A stretch of DNA of 64,000 nt from Ligula intestinalis (taxonomy: Eukaryota > Platyhelminthes > Cestoda > Diphyllobothriidea > Diphyllobothriidae). Both the position numbers and the translations under genes were made by a program. Positions 13,310-27,200 of this stretch are shown here, piece after piece. Location of the stretch: contig JAYGXS010000004.1 of the NCBI GenBank assembly GCA_036362985.1, positions 1,405,959 to 1,469,958 of the forward strand. The letters are read 5' to 3'. How positions within the stretch are numbered: position 1 is the first letter of the stretch; each line of letters opens with the position of its first letter. Under the pieces are notes generated by a model. The model was not told where the DNA came from and did not search any database. It saw only the letters and a list, made by a program, of their open reading frames with translations.

Positions 13310-13690
13310 GGGGTGAGATCATCACATGATTGTCTGTTTGATAAATATGCTAATAATTTGGTTGCGGTTCATCCTCTCAAAAGTCAGACACATCTCCAGG
13401 ACTTAAAGGTCGGTTTGGACCACTTTTCAGCATGGATTTCGGCAAACTGTCTTCTACTGAATAATCAGAAATCACTTCCACGTTTTTTTCGACTGCAATC
13501 CTCTCTCAGTCCTGAATCATTACACAATTTTCCAAATCAAGATCCTCTTTTCCCTACCTTTGTGATAATCTGAAGCATAATTTTTTTCCACCTTCGTACT
13601 GAAATTATTTACACTAAAGTTCGTAAACATCTTTATTTCATTCTTCATTTGCGTTCCATTAACACAACTCAATCCGTAATCCGGTGAACA
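13310..13690 (+). mobile_element. Non-LTR retrotransposon RT fragment (CR1/Jockey-like)
   Basis: The frame from 13313 reads KYANNLVAVHPLKSQTHLQD, then HFSAWISANCLLLNNQKS, the RT catalytic region and what follows. YANN at 13346-13357 replaces catalytic YADD. After a frameshift, KVRKHLYFILHLRS (13613-13660) fits the thumb region. Both catalytic Asp codons are Asn, so inactive. Confidence 0.6.
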
Positions 13691-13699
13691 ATAGATATC

Positions 13700-15370
13700 T
13701 ACATTCCAATTACTTCATTCTTTTTTCTTCCAGTGTTATTTTGATGAAAAATTCTTGCTACTTTTCAAACGCATCCTCCGAGTATTCTCTTCAACTGCCC
13801 GTATTTCTTTTTTTCCGATTAATAAAATAACAGAACGACGCTTAACAACGTTGAAGCAATTGCCCAGAAAATTTTAGGGATAATCTCTATTTTCTTTACT
13901 CTGACTTAACGGCCGCGATTTCTAGAATCTACGCGCTAATTTGTTCCTACCATATGCGAGGGAATAGAACTATTTTCAGTCTTAACTTGGCTCTTTCCTA
14001 GCCCTGTCAAAAGGTATCATTTTATTATTTTGCAAAAATGGCGGCTCAACCTGAATCACTGTATTTGTCTGTATAATGCTGTCTTTCCTTATCCCATTTA
14101 CGAGCAAATTCTTATTCGCTGTAGCGATTTCAACGATCCAACCTAGAGTCTGTGTGTTTGCCTTGGTTTCGATTGCACTGTGGCCAATAAATATTCTTTC
14201 TACGGCACCAGTTTGACACGCTTCATCATTACATCGCGATAACCCCAAATGGGCGCACACGATTGGTCGACAGCAACCAGTCGTATGACCCCGGGAACAG
14301 CATCCATTTAAAAGCCTAACTCAATTTTTTAATTTACTGTCGCTCATGCCAACATCGCCAAGACATGAATCCTGCAGAGTCAAAACAGTCCGATGGTGTC
14401 AACGGTGGCCTTGTTTACGTTGTGAGTTAACCTTTTAACTGCTCGTATTATCACATGACTATAGAATTGAAGTCTGTCTCTTTGTCTCTCTCTTTTTCTC
14501 TAAAAATCGAAGTTTAGAGGCCATAAAACAGTTTGGACACCTAAATTTTACTAAGCGCTGTATGGAGCCCCTTCGATGTCCAGTGAAATACGGATAATAT
14601 TGAAAGCATATAAGGAAAATATTAGCGGAACCAGCTTTGAAAATGTGTGTTATAAAGTTCAATTTAAAAAAAAAACTTTGAGTATTTAGCATTAAAAAGC
14701 TCAAACTGAAACTGTTGAACAGAGCAGTTTAAGTTTACTCTTAATACCTGAATCAAAATAGTTGAAGCTTTCCGAAGCAGAATTTTTAAATGCAAACTGT
14801 GATTTAACAAACGGTCTTTATTCAAATATCTTCTCCAATATGAGCGAATCAAAAGATAAACTATTGGCAGTCTGAAATTCGCTCACGTCCACTACAGCGT
14901 TCACCATACCTTATTCAATTGGACGGTTTTGAGGGCAGTAAATGACCTTCACATCCGCCAGTGCGCTTTGTTATAATAGCACCATTTAGTCGCTACGAGT
15001 TGTTGCACAAAAACTTTTTTAAATTCGAATGTTATGATTATTCCTAATAATCGCATTACTAAATTGCAAAAAATAAAATAAGCCATTTTATTCCGGTAAT
15101 TGCAAGTATTCCGCAAGTAAGTCGTTGTTTCAGCGATTGCTGACTGCCCATTTGAGAGAAAATCGTGGTATTTCAGTTGAATTAAGATCCACTAGGCAGT
15201 GGTCTACAAGTGTAGCCAGAAATTACATATGCGGTATTCGGACCAACGTTCTCGGCTGCCCATTGCGTCAATAATTACGTAAGCTTTACTATTGACTGTG
15301 TGATGGCCGTTTGTGAATTTTTTGTGGTTATACCGCAGCGACTGATGGACGGTTGCCCACTTTTTATATC
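13700..15370. other. Unassigned region
   Basis: No gene or repeat recognised. The 92-codon minus frame at 13982-14260 has no family features. Confidence 0.4.
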
Positions 15371-15374
15371 AAAT

Positions 15375-16720
15375 TTCTATCAAAACATATAGGCCCTTGA
15401 ATATACCGATCCACATCGAGTTCAAAAATTAAGCTCTTACGAAATAAAAGAGCTGAAATACTAATGCTTTACTCTTATCAGTACATGTTTTTAGTAGCAC
15501 TTTTGGTAAGGTTTTCATAAAACTAAACAGTACTTAATACCTATTTTCTTGTATTTTCATATTGAGTTTCCTTTATTTATCAGGTTATAGCATAGCTTTA
15601 TCCGCATTGGTTTAATTTTTAGTTAAGTTGATCAAGTAAATTGAGTTAAGTTTAGTTTCGTTTTCAGTTTACGGTTTAATTTTATTAGTATCAGTATCAA
15701 GTTATTGAGGAGTATGTAGGTAGATTACCTTTGATTCACCTCTTTGTACAGGTGTTTTGTGGTATCAGAAAATTTTTATCTCAGTTTGTTGGCAAGATCA
15801 GTTGCATTGAGTCATGAGGTGGTAAAAAATGAACAGAAAGTGAAAAAACTCCCAAGGATTTTTAGGCGAAAAACTGTCAACCTTGTGGGGGATATGTGGG
15901 GTTAAGAAGAAAAAACCTTACGCTCTTGGAGGATGAGTTCGGAATATGCAGCCTGATCCTAACTTGCTGACTGCAGAGTCCACCGAAAAGGTTGGGAAAA
16001 TATAAATATCCACTCAGGTCGTCGATAGTTTAGGTTTCTTTTCATTTTTTAGAGTTTTATTATTTTATTTTTTGCGATTTTTAGTTAACTTTTCTCCCTC
16101 GTGATACGTTCCACCCATCTTACCCCTATTACCAGCGGTACAGTATAATACAAACCTAGGGAGAGGTTGCTACGGCGGTAATGCTCATGAAGAATTTTTA
16201 TCCAATTTCAAAGCTTTACGCTATTACCCATAAACTGGTAGCGCATTATGGTGTAAATCTGTAGAACCTTGAACATACTGATCTACTTCGAGTCCAAAAA
16301 TTAATGCCTCCGGAAGTAAAGAAAAGACGAAATTGCAATGCTGTGCTGTAATTGGTACATGCTTTTGTAAAATTTTTGATGAGGCCTTCTTATTTATATC
16401 ACCGTAGCTTACTTAACATTTCTAAGTACTTACTTCGCTGTGATTTTTTATTTATTTTATAAATGGCTTCATTCAATTACTATTTAGTTTCCATAGCTTA
16501 ATTTTAATTTGTTTAGTTCAGGTAAGCTTTTGTTCTTTAATTTTGCTAGTTTGGTTTTAGCTCTGTTTAATTTAAGTTTAATTTACTTTAGTTTCATTAG
16601 TTTATTGTTAATTTTTAGGTGTATTTTCCCTCCCCTGATATGCTCACCCATATAATACCTCTCAGCACCGGTCCCGTATTAGACAAACCTGGGTTGTTTT
16701 TGTTACTCTGGTGATGCTTA
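15375..16720. repeat. Degenerate direct repeats of a TTTAG-rich dispersed family
   Basis: Segments near 15390-15740 and 16250-16610 are related (CCTTGAATATACCGATC against CCTTGAACATACTGATC; GTACATGTTTTTAG against GTACATGCTTTTG). Each is followed by a T-rich tract and a block with the order CC-ACCCAT-...-ACC-GC-GT at 16110 and 16640. Related blocks occur near 28540 and 42750. Confidence 0.55.
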
Positions 16721-17499
16721 TAAGCAATATATACCAACTTTTTAGCTTAACCATATTACGCCGCCGATAACTGCAGTCCGTGTGCAAGTTTACTGCTGCT
16801 ACGTCAGTCGTGCAGAACAATGCATTATGAGGAGCTACGGTCACCGTTTCTGTATTCTGAGATGTGTTCAGCCACCTCTGTGACCCATCAGCCAGTGCCA
16901 GCCAGTGCGCCAGAAAATCCTCCATGTGGTAAAACGGTCTACTGGGATGGACCGCAATCCCTCCGACTAAACTTTAGGCGTTCTGACCCACGCAGGCGGG
17001 CAGAAGTGCTCGGCAATCAGTGACACGATAGCGCATAGCCTTGTGGCTAACCCTGATTGGTTGCTTTCAGCACGTAAGCTGCAGGACTGCTGTCTGCGCT
17101 CATTGCTGTTTCAACAGCCACACGTGACAACTGGCAAGCCCCAGGAAAAATTCCAGTGGCGTACTTCATGCGGCGGGGGGGGGGGATGAGTGGTGCTCAT
17201 CCGCGGGTGTTTTTCCAGCCCTGATGGCTATTAAAAGTGCACTCAATTGGGGCAGACGTTTGCCAGACGGAGGACTCAGCAGTGACATACAGCTTCATGA
17301 TCACAACTCAACCGCTAGATTGTACGACGAAACATGGAAGCAGGCTAAAGTACGGCATGTGCAAGAGATTTTTAGGTAAACAAGTGAGGCTCAGTAAGCC
17401 GCTCAGAAACGCGTTTTTATTTAATTAAAGAGAAGGTTCGTTCCGGTGCTCAATCATGTGTCTTCTTTACCGCGTTCTTCTTTGTCATTCGCAACTGAA
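16721..17499. other. Unassigned region
   Basis: A G-run at 17174-17184; no gene recognised. Confidence 0.4.
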
Positions 17500-18476
17500 G
17501 TGCAGTACGAACCAGAATTCGTGCAATATGCCGACATATGCCAAAGATTTATGCTCTTTCGCTAATCGGCATTGACCCAGGTTTTCATAATGATTATCGG
17601 GTAACCTATTTTCAAGTTATTTTAGTTATTATAGGATGCGGGCTTTTAAACGAGCTTTATTCTGACCACTAAGAAAACGTACGCACTGTGAAAAGTAACC
17701 CGTTGATTTTGACTGCGTTAAGAAATTTAGATATATCTCATGGAAAATATGAACGAAAGAATTAATTTTTGTAGCTGTTTGGTGGCAAACTGTGCCTTCC
17801 TTTAAGTTTATACTTACAGAAATGGTACCTTTCAGTTTTAGAGAAATTTCTATTCATGAGCTTTTGTACGATTTTGAAGTGGCCATTCATTACACATCAC
17901 AGCCGTCAATTTATTAATGCTGCCTACACTGTATAAAGCATGTTTCACATCTATTGCAACATTTTATGAAAACTATGTGACATCTTCCTCAAATCGTAGG
18001 CCAAGACGTACTTTTCCTTAAACAGGATGTACACATTGCGCATTTTTTAAACATTGACTTGTAGTGTAGTAGTCTGCAGTTTTCAAAATTATCTGGCAAT
18101 GTAGAAGCATTTTTAAAACCAAAAGATACCCTTTCTTTAAGTATAAAATTTAAAGAAGGCGTAAGTTGCTAACAACCGAGTGCAAGAAATAATTTTTTAG
18201 CCCATATTTTCCGTAAAGTATGTTTGAATTTAAAAATCTGTCAAAATCAATGATAAAAACGCACACCATTTAAGTAGTTACTTTTTAAATTATATACTTT
18301 TTGTTAGTGGTCAGAACGAAGCTAGTTAAAAAGCCAGCATTCTATCATGACTGAAATGACTTGAAAATAGGTTACATGATAATCAGTATGAAAACCTGGG
18401 TCAACGCCGAGTAGCGAACCGGTATCAATCTTTCGCACGTGTAGGCATGTTGCACGAATTCTGGCGCGTACTGTAA
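17500..18476. mobile_element. Foldback element FB1, full copy (977 bp)
   Basis: Ends are an inverted pair: GCAGTACGAACCAGAATTCG on the left and CGAATTCTGGCGCGTACTGT on the right. Inverted similarity continues inward for hundreds of bases (for example ACCTATTTTCAAGT against ACTTGAAAATAGGT). No open frame that could be a transposase. Confidence 0.8.
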
Positions 18477-18479
18477 TCT

Positions 18480-20490
18480 GCAAAAAATGCCATGAGCACG
18501 CCAAATACATTAAGTGGTGTAACTCAGGGTTTTTCCAAATGTTACTCAAAGGCAGTCCAAGTTGTGGCCCCCAAAGTCTTACAGCAATAAAGTAATGATT
18601 GTTCTTTATAACAGGGCATGTTGCGATTTATCAAGGGATATTATGTTGTTTAGAAATACGGACTTTTAAGCAATAGAGAAAATTCCCGAGATATGAAAAT
18701 TGGGCATACAAGGTACACTTAAGGTTTAGATGTAGAGAAAGCGTGTTCATGCAAAAAACGAAGGAATAAAACAGTGCAAGTAGAATTACGTTGAAAAATA
18801 AACGTTTTGTAATGTTTCGGATACACATGTTTCCATCTTACGTAATGTATGGCTGTTGCCGAACAGGCCAAATTTTGACTTTATATTCCAACACGGCTTC
18901 ATGAAAATTGCTAGGGATATATCGGCTGGAAATGAAAGAAGTCACTTTTCTTTGTATACTGGAGCTGTTTTTTATGATATATTTTTACTTCTAGACTCAG
19001 TTCCGAGCTAAAAAATCATATCAGAGTGGCAGAATATTACCTATGATTTTGTGACAACTAATAACCGTCTGTCCACTCTGCTCCGAGCTTCAATATTTAT
19101 TCATTCTGCTAAAAAAATAGTAAATGCTTGCACATCTTTTGCATATGGTGTGACAGAGAAAATTGACGGCATTTATTGGGATTTTGTATATATACTTGTT
19201 TACGGTCGCTATTTTCGGTGGGGTACAGCAAATATCAGACTTATAAGCTTATTACTTCATTTTATGGCACAAACCTTAGCAGATTCGCAAAATAGAATTT
19301 TTTAACTGTTTCTGCTCTTCTTTTTCCAACATTAATGCCTTATCTCATAATTGCATTTTACTTAATTTTATGGAAGCGAAACAAAATCGAGTGCTCTCTA
19401 AACATCTATAATAAAAATTTTGTTCCTTTTTATTACTGTTTCTTTATCATACAAGGCGTAAAAATAAGAAATTTTTGTCCGCAGCCATTAGTAGCGCATG
19501 AAATCCTTCGGATATAAACAGACGTTTACTTTGATGGCATTCCACCCCCAATTTACTGATCAGAGCTAAACTCTTCTCTAGTAAGCAGCATTTTACACCA
19601 AAAGTCAACTCAATGAACAAAATAAACAACTTCAAATGTGTATTAAATCACCTACTCAAATCTCGATCTTCATATTTCATCAGATATAAAATCTAGTGTA
19701 GATGCTCCAGTCGGTATCTTTACAAACGGCAGGGTAGATGATGAGTGTTCACTTACGAAATAGTTTTCAAAGTTGCGAAACTGGTGGTATTACGTACGCA
19801 TGTGCATACGTTGGACAGAAGAGATCCATGGGAGAATAAAGGAATAATTTAAGCTACGTGCCCCATCTACACACCTATATATATATATATATACAGAGAG
19901 CGGTTTTGCCAAAATCTTTGATGCTGCCTCATCGGGACCCGGCGATGTGGGTTTCTTTAGTGCCAGTCGTCGAGATAGAACAATCGTTTTGTTGAAGTGA
20001 ACTGCCTCAATTCTTGTGAACGTTTCGAAGTCAATCGCTAAGTTATCGAATATAGTTTCGCTAATGAAGACGGACCGATGATATCTTGAAAGATGATCAG
20101 CTCCAGTTTAGCGAGTTTTCTACCTTCTGTGGTCCTCAATAGGGATATTTAATCTTTCTTTTTCGTGATCTGCCTAATATAATCTGGGGTTCTCTCTGGC
20201 GGGATGAGACAGCTCCCCTTCGAATTCCCGTCTTGTTCTTAGAATAAGTCTCTTAACTCAATTTGTTTTGCAGTTTGATTCGGGCTTCTCTCCTTCGCTT
20301 GCGTCTCCCTTCAAATAGTAAATCATATAAGTTAGCAGTAAAAGTAGTGAAAATTCGATTCCCAGGTGGTTAGTCAGGGGACAGTCACGACGCGGGAAAA
20401 TCAGGGCCATCAACCAGCGATCTGGTTAATCTGCGAGACGCGGAGGGCGGTGATACGACACAGATGACCAGCACGCGGGCAGACCAAATA
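18480..20490. other. Unassigned region with an AT microsatellite
   Basis: An (AT)n tract lies at about 19876-19895. Otherwise AT-rich and featureless; frames up to 84 codons have no family features. Confidence 0.45.
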
Positions 20491-20700
20491 AACACTGACG
20501 CCCCAGTTGCAGACAGTATCAGCGCAGAGCCGAGTGCAGGTGACGGTTACCGGGCTGCTGGGGCGGCGTACGGCTACGACCTAGAGACGCGAGCCACGCA
20601 GAGCGGTTCAAACTGGATTGGTAGACTACGCACGCGGAAGAAAGTAGCGGTATGTAGCAAGAGCCAGGAGCCAGAATATTCACTCTCTGAAGAGGGCTAG
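20491..20700 (+). repeat. Dispersed repeat shared with 29560-29760
   Basis: Words such as GAGACGCGAGC, GGTTCAAACTGGATTGG and GAGCCAGAATATTCAC recur in the same order at 29650-29750, immediately 5' of a LINE fragment. The 78-codon frame here is therefore repeat sequence, not the missing SLC6 N-terminus. Confidence 0.65.
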
Positions 20701-21120
20701 ACGAGACAACTATCGGAAACTCTGATAAACCCATCCCGGTGAACGTCCTTTCCCCCTCTTTCGTTAAAACTGACACTAGTTCGCGACTTGCCTGTGTTGT
20801 ATCTGAGAGAACTTTTCGCACGCCTTGGTTATGTCTCCAGAAAATAGAGAGTCCCACTTAATGCGCGTGATTTCAGCCTTTAATTGGACAGAAAAGAGGG
20901 CGACAGAGTGTCATCCTGTTTGTCTAAGAGACACACTACTTCAGTTTCTATGTGCACGAAACCACACCCAGGCATTCTGCAACTTTCGACCGTACTGGGA
21001 ATTGACCCCTACGTTTCTGAATGAATCATTTGCCAGTTAGGCCGCGGAAAATCTTCCAAATCACTCAGGACGCGAGGCATAATTTGATAATCATCATTAT
21101 TTATTTCTATTTTTGTTTAG

Positions 21121-21289
21121 GATGAAGCCGAAACCTCCTCCACGAACGATGTCACTTACGAACAGGAGGGTGAACCTGGCAGAGCTACATGGGGTGGAAA
21201 GATAGAATTTATACTCACATGTGTGAGTTTCGCAGTCGGTCTGGGCAACGTCTGGCGTTTCCCTTACCTCTGTTTCAAACATGGTGGAG
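21121..21289 (+). CDS. SLC6 exon: cytoplasmic N-terminus and TM1
   Basis: Preceded by a pyrimidine-rich tract ending in TTTAG and followed by donor GTACGC. It encodes 56 codons plus one base: an acidic, Ser/Thr-rich N-terminal stretch ([10 protein letters not shown]), a conserved Trp-Gly-Gly pre-TM1 motif, then TM1 with [13 protein letters not shown]. The Asn of GLGNV is a Na1-site ligand in the family. The Gly after FAV stands where monoamine transporters have Asp. Exits in phase 1 into 22802. Confidence 0.96.
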
Positions 21290-24200
21290 GTACGCTTTGA
21301 GTGTCCTTGTTTTTTCCCTGCATCCTTATATTTTCAGCGCTCTGTAATTAGTCGATCAATCTTCCGAAACGTCCATTAGACAATAAAGATATTTTGCTTA
21401 CATATCAACATAAATTCGTAATGAGGCATCAGAAAGTATCAAGGTTAATGATTATTTCATTGGGAAGGCAAAAAGAATGGTATAAAAAGGGGTCCTTCCC
21501 ATTTTAAAAATGTCTTTATCGGCGGCCCGACGCCATTTTTGTTTCTTGATCAGACGGAACTGTTCAGTCCAAGATTTCCTTGACTGTCAGTAGTCGATAT
21601 GACCTCATTTCAGGTGGGGTGGAGGTTTTCATGGTGAAACACGTAAGTGACCATTACAAAAGTGGTCCAGCCTCATGAGTGATGATAGCGAAAAACCCAG
21701 AAAAGCCCTCTCCTGTGTCCCCTGTGCAGGGCTTCAATTGGACACTGACTAAATTCGAAACATGGAGATAAGCATCTAGTCGGAAAAATAACTTTCCATC
21801 CGTAATCATGATGAACAAATGCATAGCCTGCATTCCTAGAACTCGCATATTCATTCCTATTGACAACATCTTTGAGCGCGATGCACCTCGATCTGCTCGA
21901 CGGTGGGAAACATTTGCCCTTAATGAGTCGTCTACTTATGCGCAAATATGATTCCTGCACAGGTGTCTCGACAATAATGTGTTAGAAGGTGAAATGGTGA
22001 ACATACGTTTGTTTTCGATAATTCTTATCAGGCCTTTATATTTATATGGTACTTAAGTAAATAAACTACGCCGGCTGGTAAAGAAATAGAACGGTTGTGA
22101 GGACAGGGGGAATGGGGGGGAGGAAATCGGGGTCAAAATATTATCAGCGTTAAGGGAAACTGGTAGTCGGCTGAGGTGCTAAGCTACTGGCTGTTGGATT
22201 AGCAGCTTTTGACCATGGTAACTGCGGCGCCGCGACGGAGTTTTTTTGGGCGCACAGGACTGGTCGGCGTAGCCTGATTGCGGCCGCTTCTGTCGTAGCC
22301 GATAGACGCTGTCAAAGATATTTTGAGTAGCTTGACGGTACCTTATAGATCACTCGGAAGGCCTCTCTAGCATCCACACGATGGTCTGAGTCTACTAGAT
22401 GCGCTAGAATGGAACTGTTTACACCCTTCAGCCGACTGACAGTTTTTCCTAACGCTGCTCAGATTTTGACACCCTTTCTTCCCCCACCCGTTCCCCTTGC
22501 CCTGACAACCGTTCTATTTTTTCTACCAACTCGCATAGTTTATTTACTTACTTATCACATAAATGTCAAGGTCTGATGAGAATTATCGAAAACAAACGTA
22601 TGTTCACCATTTCATCTTCTGAAATTTTCACCGGGAATTTTCGCAAAAATAGTGTGGTACCGAAGTGTGTTTCGTACAGACCTCCGGTTAATGGAGAGTT
22701 GGCGACACGCAAGGAATTTAAGTGCGTTATTCTCTTCGTCAAGAGGGCTTTCGCATGGTAGCTTTTTTTCTGATTAAGACAGTCCGTGTTCCTCATTCTA
22801 GGTGCCTTTCTCATACCCTATATCCTTACAATGGCGGCCATGGGCCTTCCGATCTTCTTCATGGAATTCGCCTTCGGACAGTTTGCAAGCGTCGGGCCGA
22901 TTTCTATATGGAGCATTAGTCCACTTTTTAAAGGTTTGACCATTTTTCTCAAATTCATATTTAACCCTCATTGCCTACAAATATTTATTCCCATTTTTCG
23001 CATCTTTTAGGGGCCCTCCTTTATCGTACAACGTATGCTTAAAGCTAAGTAGAGGTGGCCCCCAGAAGTCCTAGAATGTATTTCGCGAAAGTAGAAACAT
23101 TCACAGACAATCAGATCTTCTCAAGGTGCAGGTTGAAGAAATTAGCGACTTCCAAGTGAAAGTGACTTAATGCGTACTGTGATAAGATGTTCGAAGGAAG
23201 ATGTTGCATGCGATAGGAGAGGGTCATAAGGAGGCTGGCAGTTAGCGGACTGCCAACTTACTCCTCTTTGGCCACGCAGCGATAGTCTCACCTCCACAGG
23301 TTAAGATGTCCATTTAGGGTCACTTTACACACAATAAACTCCTTTTTTTCAGATTATTGTGGTCGTTTTGTAAAGATATTTGGCTAACTACTGAAAAAGT
23401 TAAACCCTCAAAAATCTTGACAGATTAAAAGAACCACACAAGTCACATTAACTAGTTAAGTGCACAATACTTACAAAAAGTTCTGCATATAACGTGCAAT
23501 GCGTACTGAATAAGTGACCTTGGAGTACTTGTAGACGTTCGTAGTGTTGCGTTGGTTATTTTTAAATATTCAACATATCTTCTTCCATAAAACACCACTC
23601 AACATGGACTGAGCTCAATTTGGTCAAACCGTTCGAAAACTCTTCAGCTGCACTACCGCAAAATAACCAGTTCTGATTTGCAAAGCAGACCATCCAGAAG
23701 GGAATTCATGTTTCTATTGAGGAGCACGCGAGCTTTCATGCAGTCTATGGGACAAAATACTCAGTTCACTGAGGTAAGGTAGTGAAAAATAGAATGGCGG
23801 AGCGGCCATGGGGCTTCCGTTCTTCTTCATAGAATTTGCATTTGGACAGTTTTCATACGACGCATAAGTCCACTTTTCTTAATTTTTGGCATATTTCTAC
23901 AGTAATTTTCTCCCTCCTCGCTTGACCAATATCTTGTAATTTTCTCCATCTTTGGATGACGATCTTTGATCGTATAATGTTTGATCAAAAGCAGCCGATG
24001 TTGGCTCCTAAAATGCTGAGACTTTTGCAACTGAGTTGTAAACAATTTACACCCCTTGATAAACGTTCACGATAGCTAGCGGAAATCACTGGTCCTGCTC
24101 TGCCTTATAACTAATGCGAGCTTCGGGGGGCCAAAACTTGGGGTCATATATGACAAGCTCATGACGGCTCATGAGGCAGAAATGGTCATCCCAGTCTCCC

Positions 24201-27200
24201 TTGTACTTACCGACAATGCTAACTGGAAGAACAATTTGTCAGACGAAAAGGTTCTCTTGAGGTGAAGCTTGATGCCACTTAAGCAAAAAAGGACGTACTA
24301 CACAGTGCACGTAGGGGTTCGTTTTCCAGAGAAAGATGTTGCCTGCGACAGAAAAGGGTCACCATTTAGCTAATAGGCATGCTAATTCTGTTCGGCTACG
24401 TGCGCTATTTGAACACGAACAAGTCTGAGTGTCCACACATCATCCCTACTGCATTTTGATGCTGTGCAGGCAATGAACTCATTATTTTCCAGCTACTGCG
24501 GCCGCTGTCATGTGCAGATCAAGCCAATTACTAAAAAGACATCCTCAGAAGTTTTTAAAAATTGAAAGTACCCCGCAAGTCACATTTACTTTGCCTGCGC
24601 AAAATACTCTTGAGAAGTTCTGCATAGGAGCACTACGTACAGTACCTTATGATCTAAAATAATAGGTTTTAACGAAAGTCAGCCCATAGAGCCATGTGAT
24701 CGTGGCGAATCAACGTTGATCCAAGGTAGCCCGTGTGAAAGTAGTCTCTTGCGGCCCGAGCTAATGACTATTCGTCGGTCTGGTTTTCAGGTCTTCTATT
24801 CGTCACCAGTTGCTGCTGGTAGGGCACGGTTATATAGACGCTCCCTCCTATTGTAGACAGTTTTGGAGGTATGAGCAGGACGCTGGAATAAGAGAGAGGC
24901 CTACCCTGAGGCCATTTTGAGTTTGAGGGATCCTAATCACCGCACCCAATCTATTTGCCTATCATCAGCTACTTAGCGGTTTTCTAGCAATTTGATTACA
25001 TTTTGCATTTTTAAGGTATCGGCTACGCAATGACAACCGTCGTATGGCTGGTGACGGTCTACTACAATGTAATCGTTGCACAGGCCATCCTCTACCTCCT
25101 TGCAAGCCTCAATTCACGCCTGCCGTGGTCGACCTGTGGCAACTGGTGGAACAACGACATCACATGTCTGGATCAGACCAGTAAGACTTTTCATGAAGTC
25201 AAGTTAGGCGAACGAACGTTTTTATTAATTCATCATCAGGCAGTACAATAATATAAGGGAGGATAGAGTTAACGAATTTTGAAGCAACCAATCAGTAGTA
25301 ATAAGGGGAAGAGGTGTAAAGGGATCGAAGGGGTCAGATTCTACTCTTTCTTGATTCTGCTTAAACCAGAAATACACAAAACAGGTCGTTTTTCGAAAAC
25401 AGTGACTTCTGAATCAAACTTTTTATGTTTTTGCGCACATTGCCAAAGGTAACATTGGTCACCCATTTGAGCTAACCCTTCGCCCAGAATTTTGTCTTAA
25501 TTGGGGTCATATGGGTAGTTCATATCAATAGAAAGGAATAAATAATTTAAGGCGTATAAAATAATAAAATTATTGGGATACTTATTTAAATAACCTAATG
25601 GTTGGCGCGCGCGAATTAAAATGTGAAATACGACCAACCGATAGAAATCAAGCACTGCGCAAATGGTACCCGCGAATTGGATCCAATCGTTTGCAGACAC
25701 TTCATCGAATTTTAGAGACTAAAGTAAAAGTATTAAAAAATAGAGAGACTTTTTTCCCATTTCTTTAAATCTCAATGGATATCCCAGCTCTCTCCGACTT
25801 TCGTACTTATGCTGTATAATCAGATACAATAAAAAATCTACAAAAGTATTTATTATCACTTCTTTCTTTAGACAGTACAAATACTAGCGTACCGATGAGC
25901 GAAACGACCTCTGCGTCCTCTGAATACTACGAGTGAGTTTCCTTTCCAATTAACTTAAATCCTGAAGAAGAGCTCATCACATTGTTATTTGAAAAGAGAT
26001 AAATATTTATTAACTGTATGACTGGACCGTAATTGTTGCCACCGTTTGCTCATATATCGCAAGGTTGTTAAGGCTAAGCCGGTTAAACCCTGCGATCTTC
26101 CAGGCTCGGTTCCTTAGTATATGATAGAAGTCGTGGAGGCCAAGTTAGAAGACGATTGTATCCTGTACAGAATAAGTAGGAGAAGAATTAACAGAAGGGT
26201 TGACTCGGTCTGGGGTGGAGTTCGACCATGAGGAGCGAGAGAGAGCGCCGCAGCCTCGCGTCCGCCGCGCATTGGGGAGAAAGGCCGAGTGAGTTCCGCC
26301 TTGCCTGTTGAATGGGCTTAGTGTCAAGTGTGTTTCTGCCAGCGCTGACCACAAATCCGGCGCATACCAGTAATCAGCAGTACGCAAAAATCAATTGACT
26401 GATTGACTGACTTGACTGCCAATTCACGCTTAGTGGACCAGTCATCACAAGTGGCGAGGCGAGTCCAGTGTGAACCAGTAATCAGCGATGTGCCAAAAAT
26501 CGATTGACTGGCCACGTTGACAGAGCAAGCAGAATGAGTGAGCATGGCAGCGCTGGGGGGCAGGCTCCTTACATAAATCACCGCTACATGCGAGAGGTTG
26601 AACTTTACTAGTCCTTTTAACAATTAAATATGCGTATATTTTACCGTTTTTTTGGTAGGGCCTAAGAGCGGACAAACGTTTGAACAGGAGATTACCCTCA
26701 CTGATGACAGCGGAAGTATCGATACCCTAGGCTTATAATCTTACCATCATTATAGTGCCGGGCAAGTGATCCGAAATTAAATACAAAATACACTTAACCC
26801 CTATCGATAATTCGCCTTAAAATGCATTCATAGTGTTCAAATCTTCACTTTGCTTCCCCAAACGTAGCCTCTTACGTCGGCTTTCTTTAAGGCGTATGCT
26901 TTCTTATGAAAGATTTGATAAAACGGTTTGGCTTATTTCCGGTGGCATTTAGGAAAGTAAAAAACACGTTTTAAATAAGTATTTTTTGAAATTAACAGAT
27001 GAAATGCTTTTCAAAAGAGGCCGAAAGGGTAACAGTCCCCGCATCCGTCATTTAATACGGGTATATTTTCGTATAATTCCAATAGAAGTATTGTTTTCTT
27101 ACCATTTACTTCCTGGGACTGGCATTTTCGCCTGTGTTGGCAATTTATTTGGACGTGATGCGCTCCGTTCAGCCCGACGTTGGGAAACCTTTACCCTTCG

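Noticed and set aside
20464..20700. Open frame that could have been the missing SLC6 N-terminus
   Set aside because: The same sequence recurs at 29560-29760 as a repeat, and there is no donor in the right phase.
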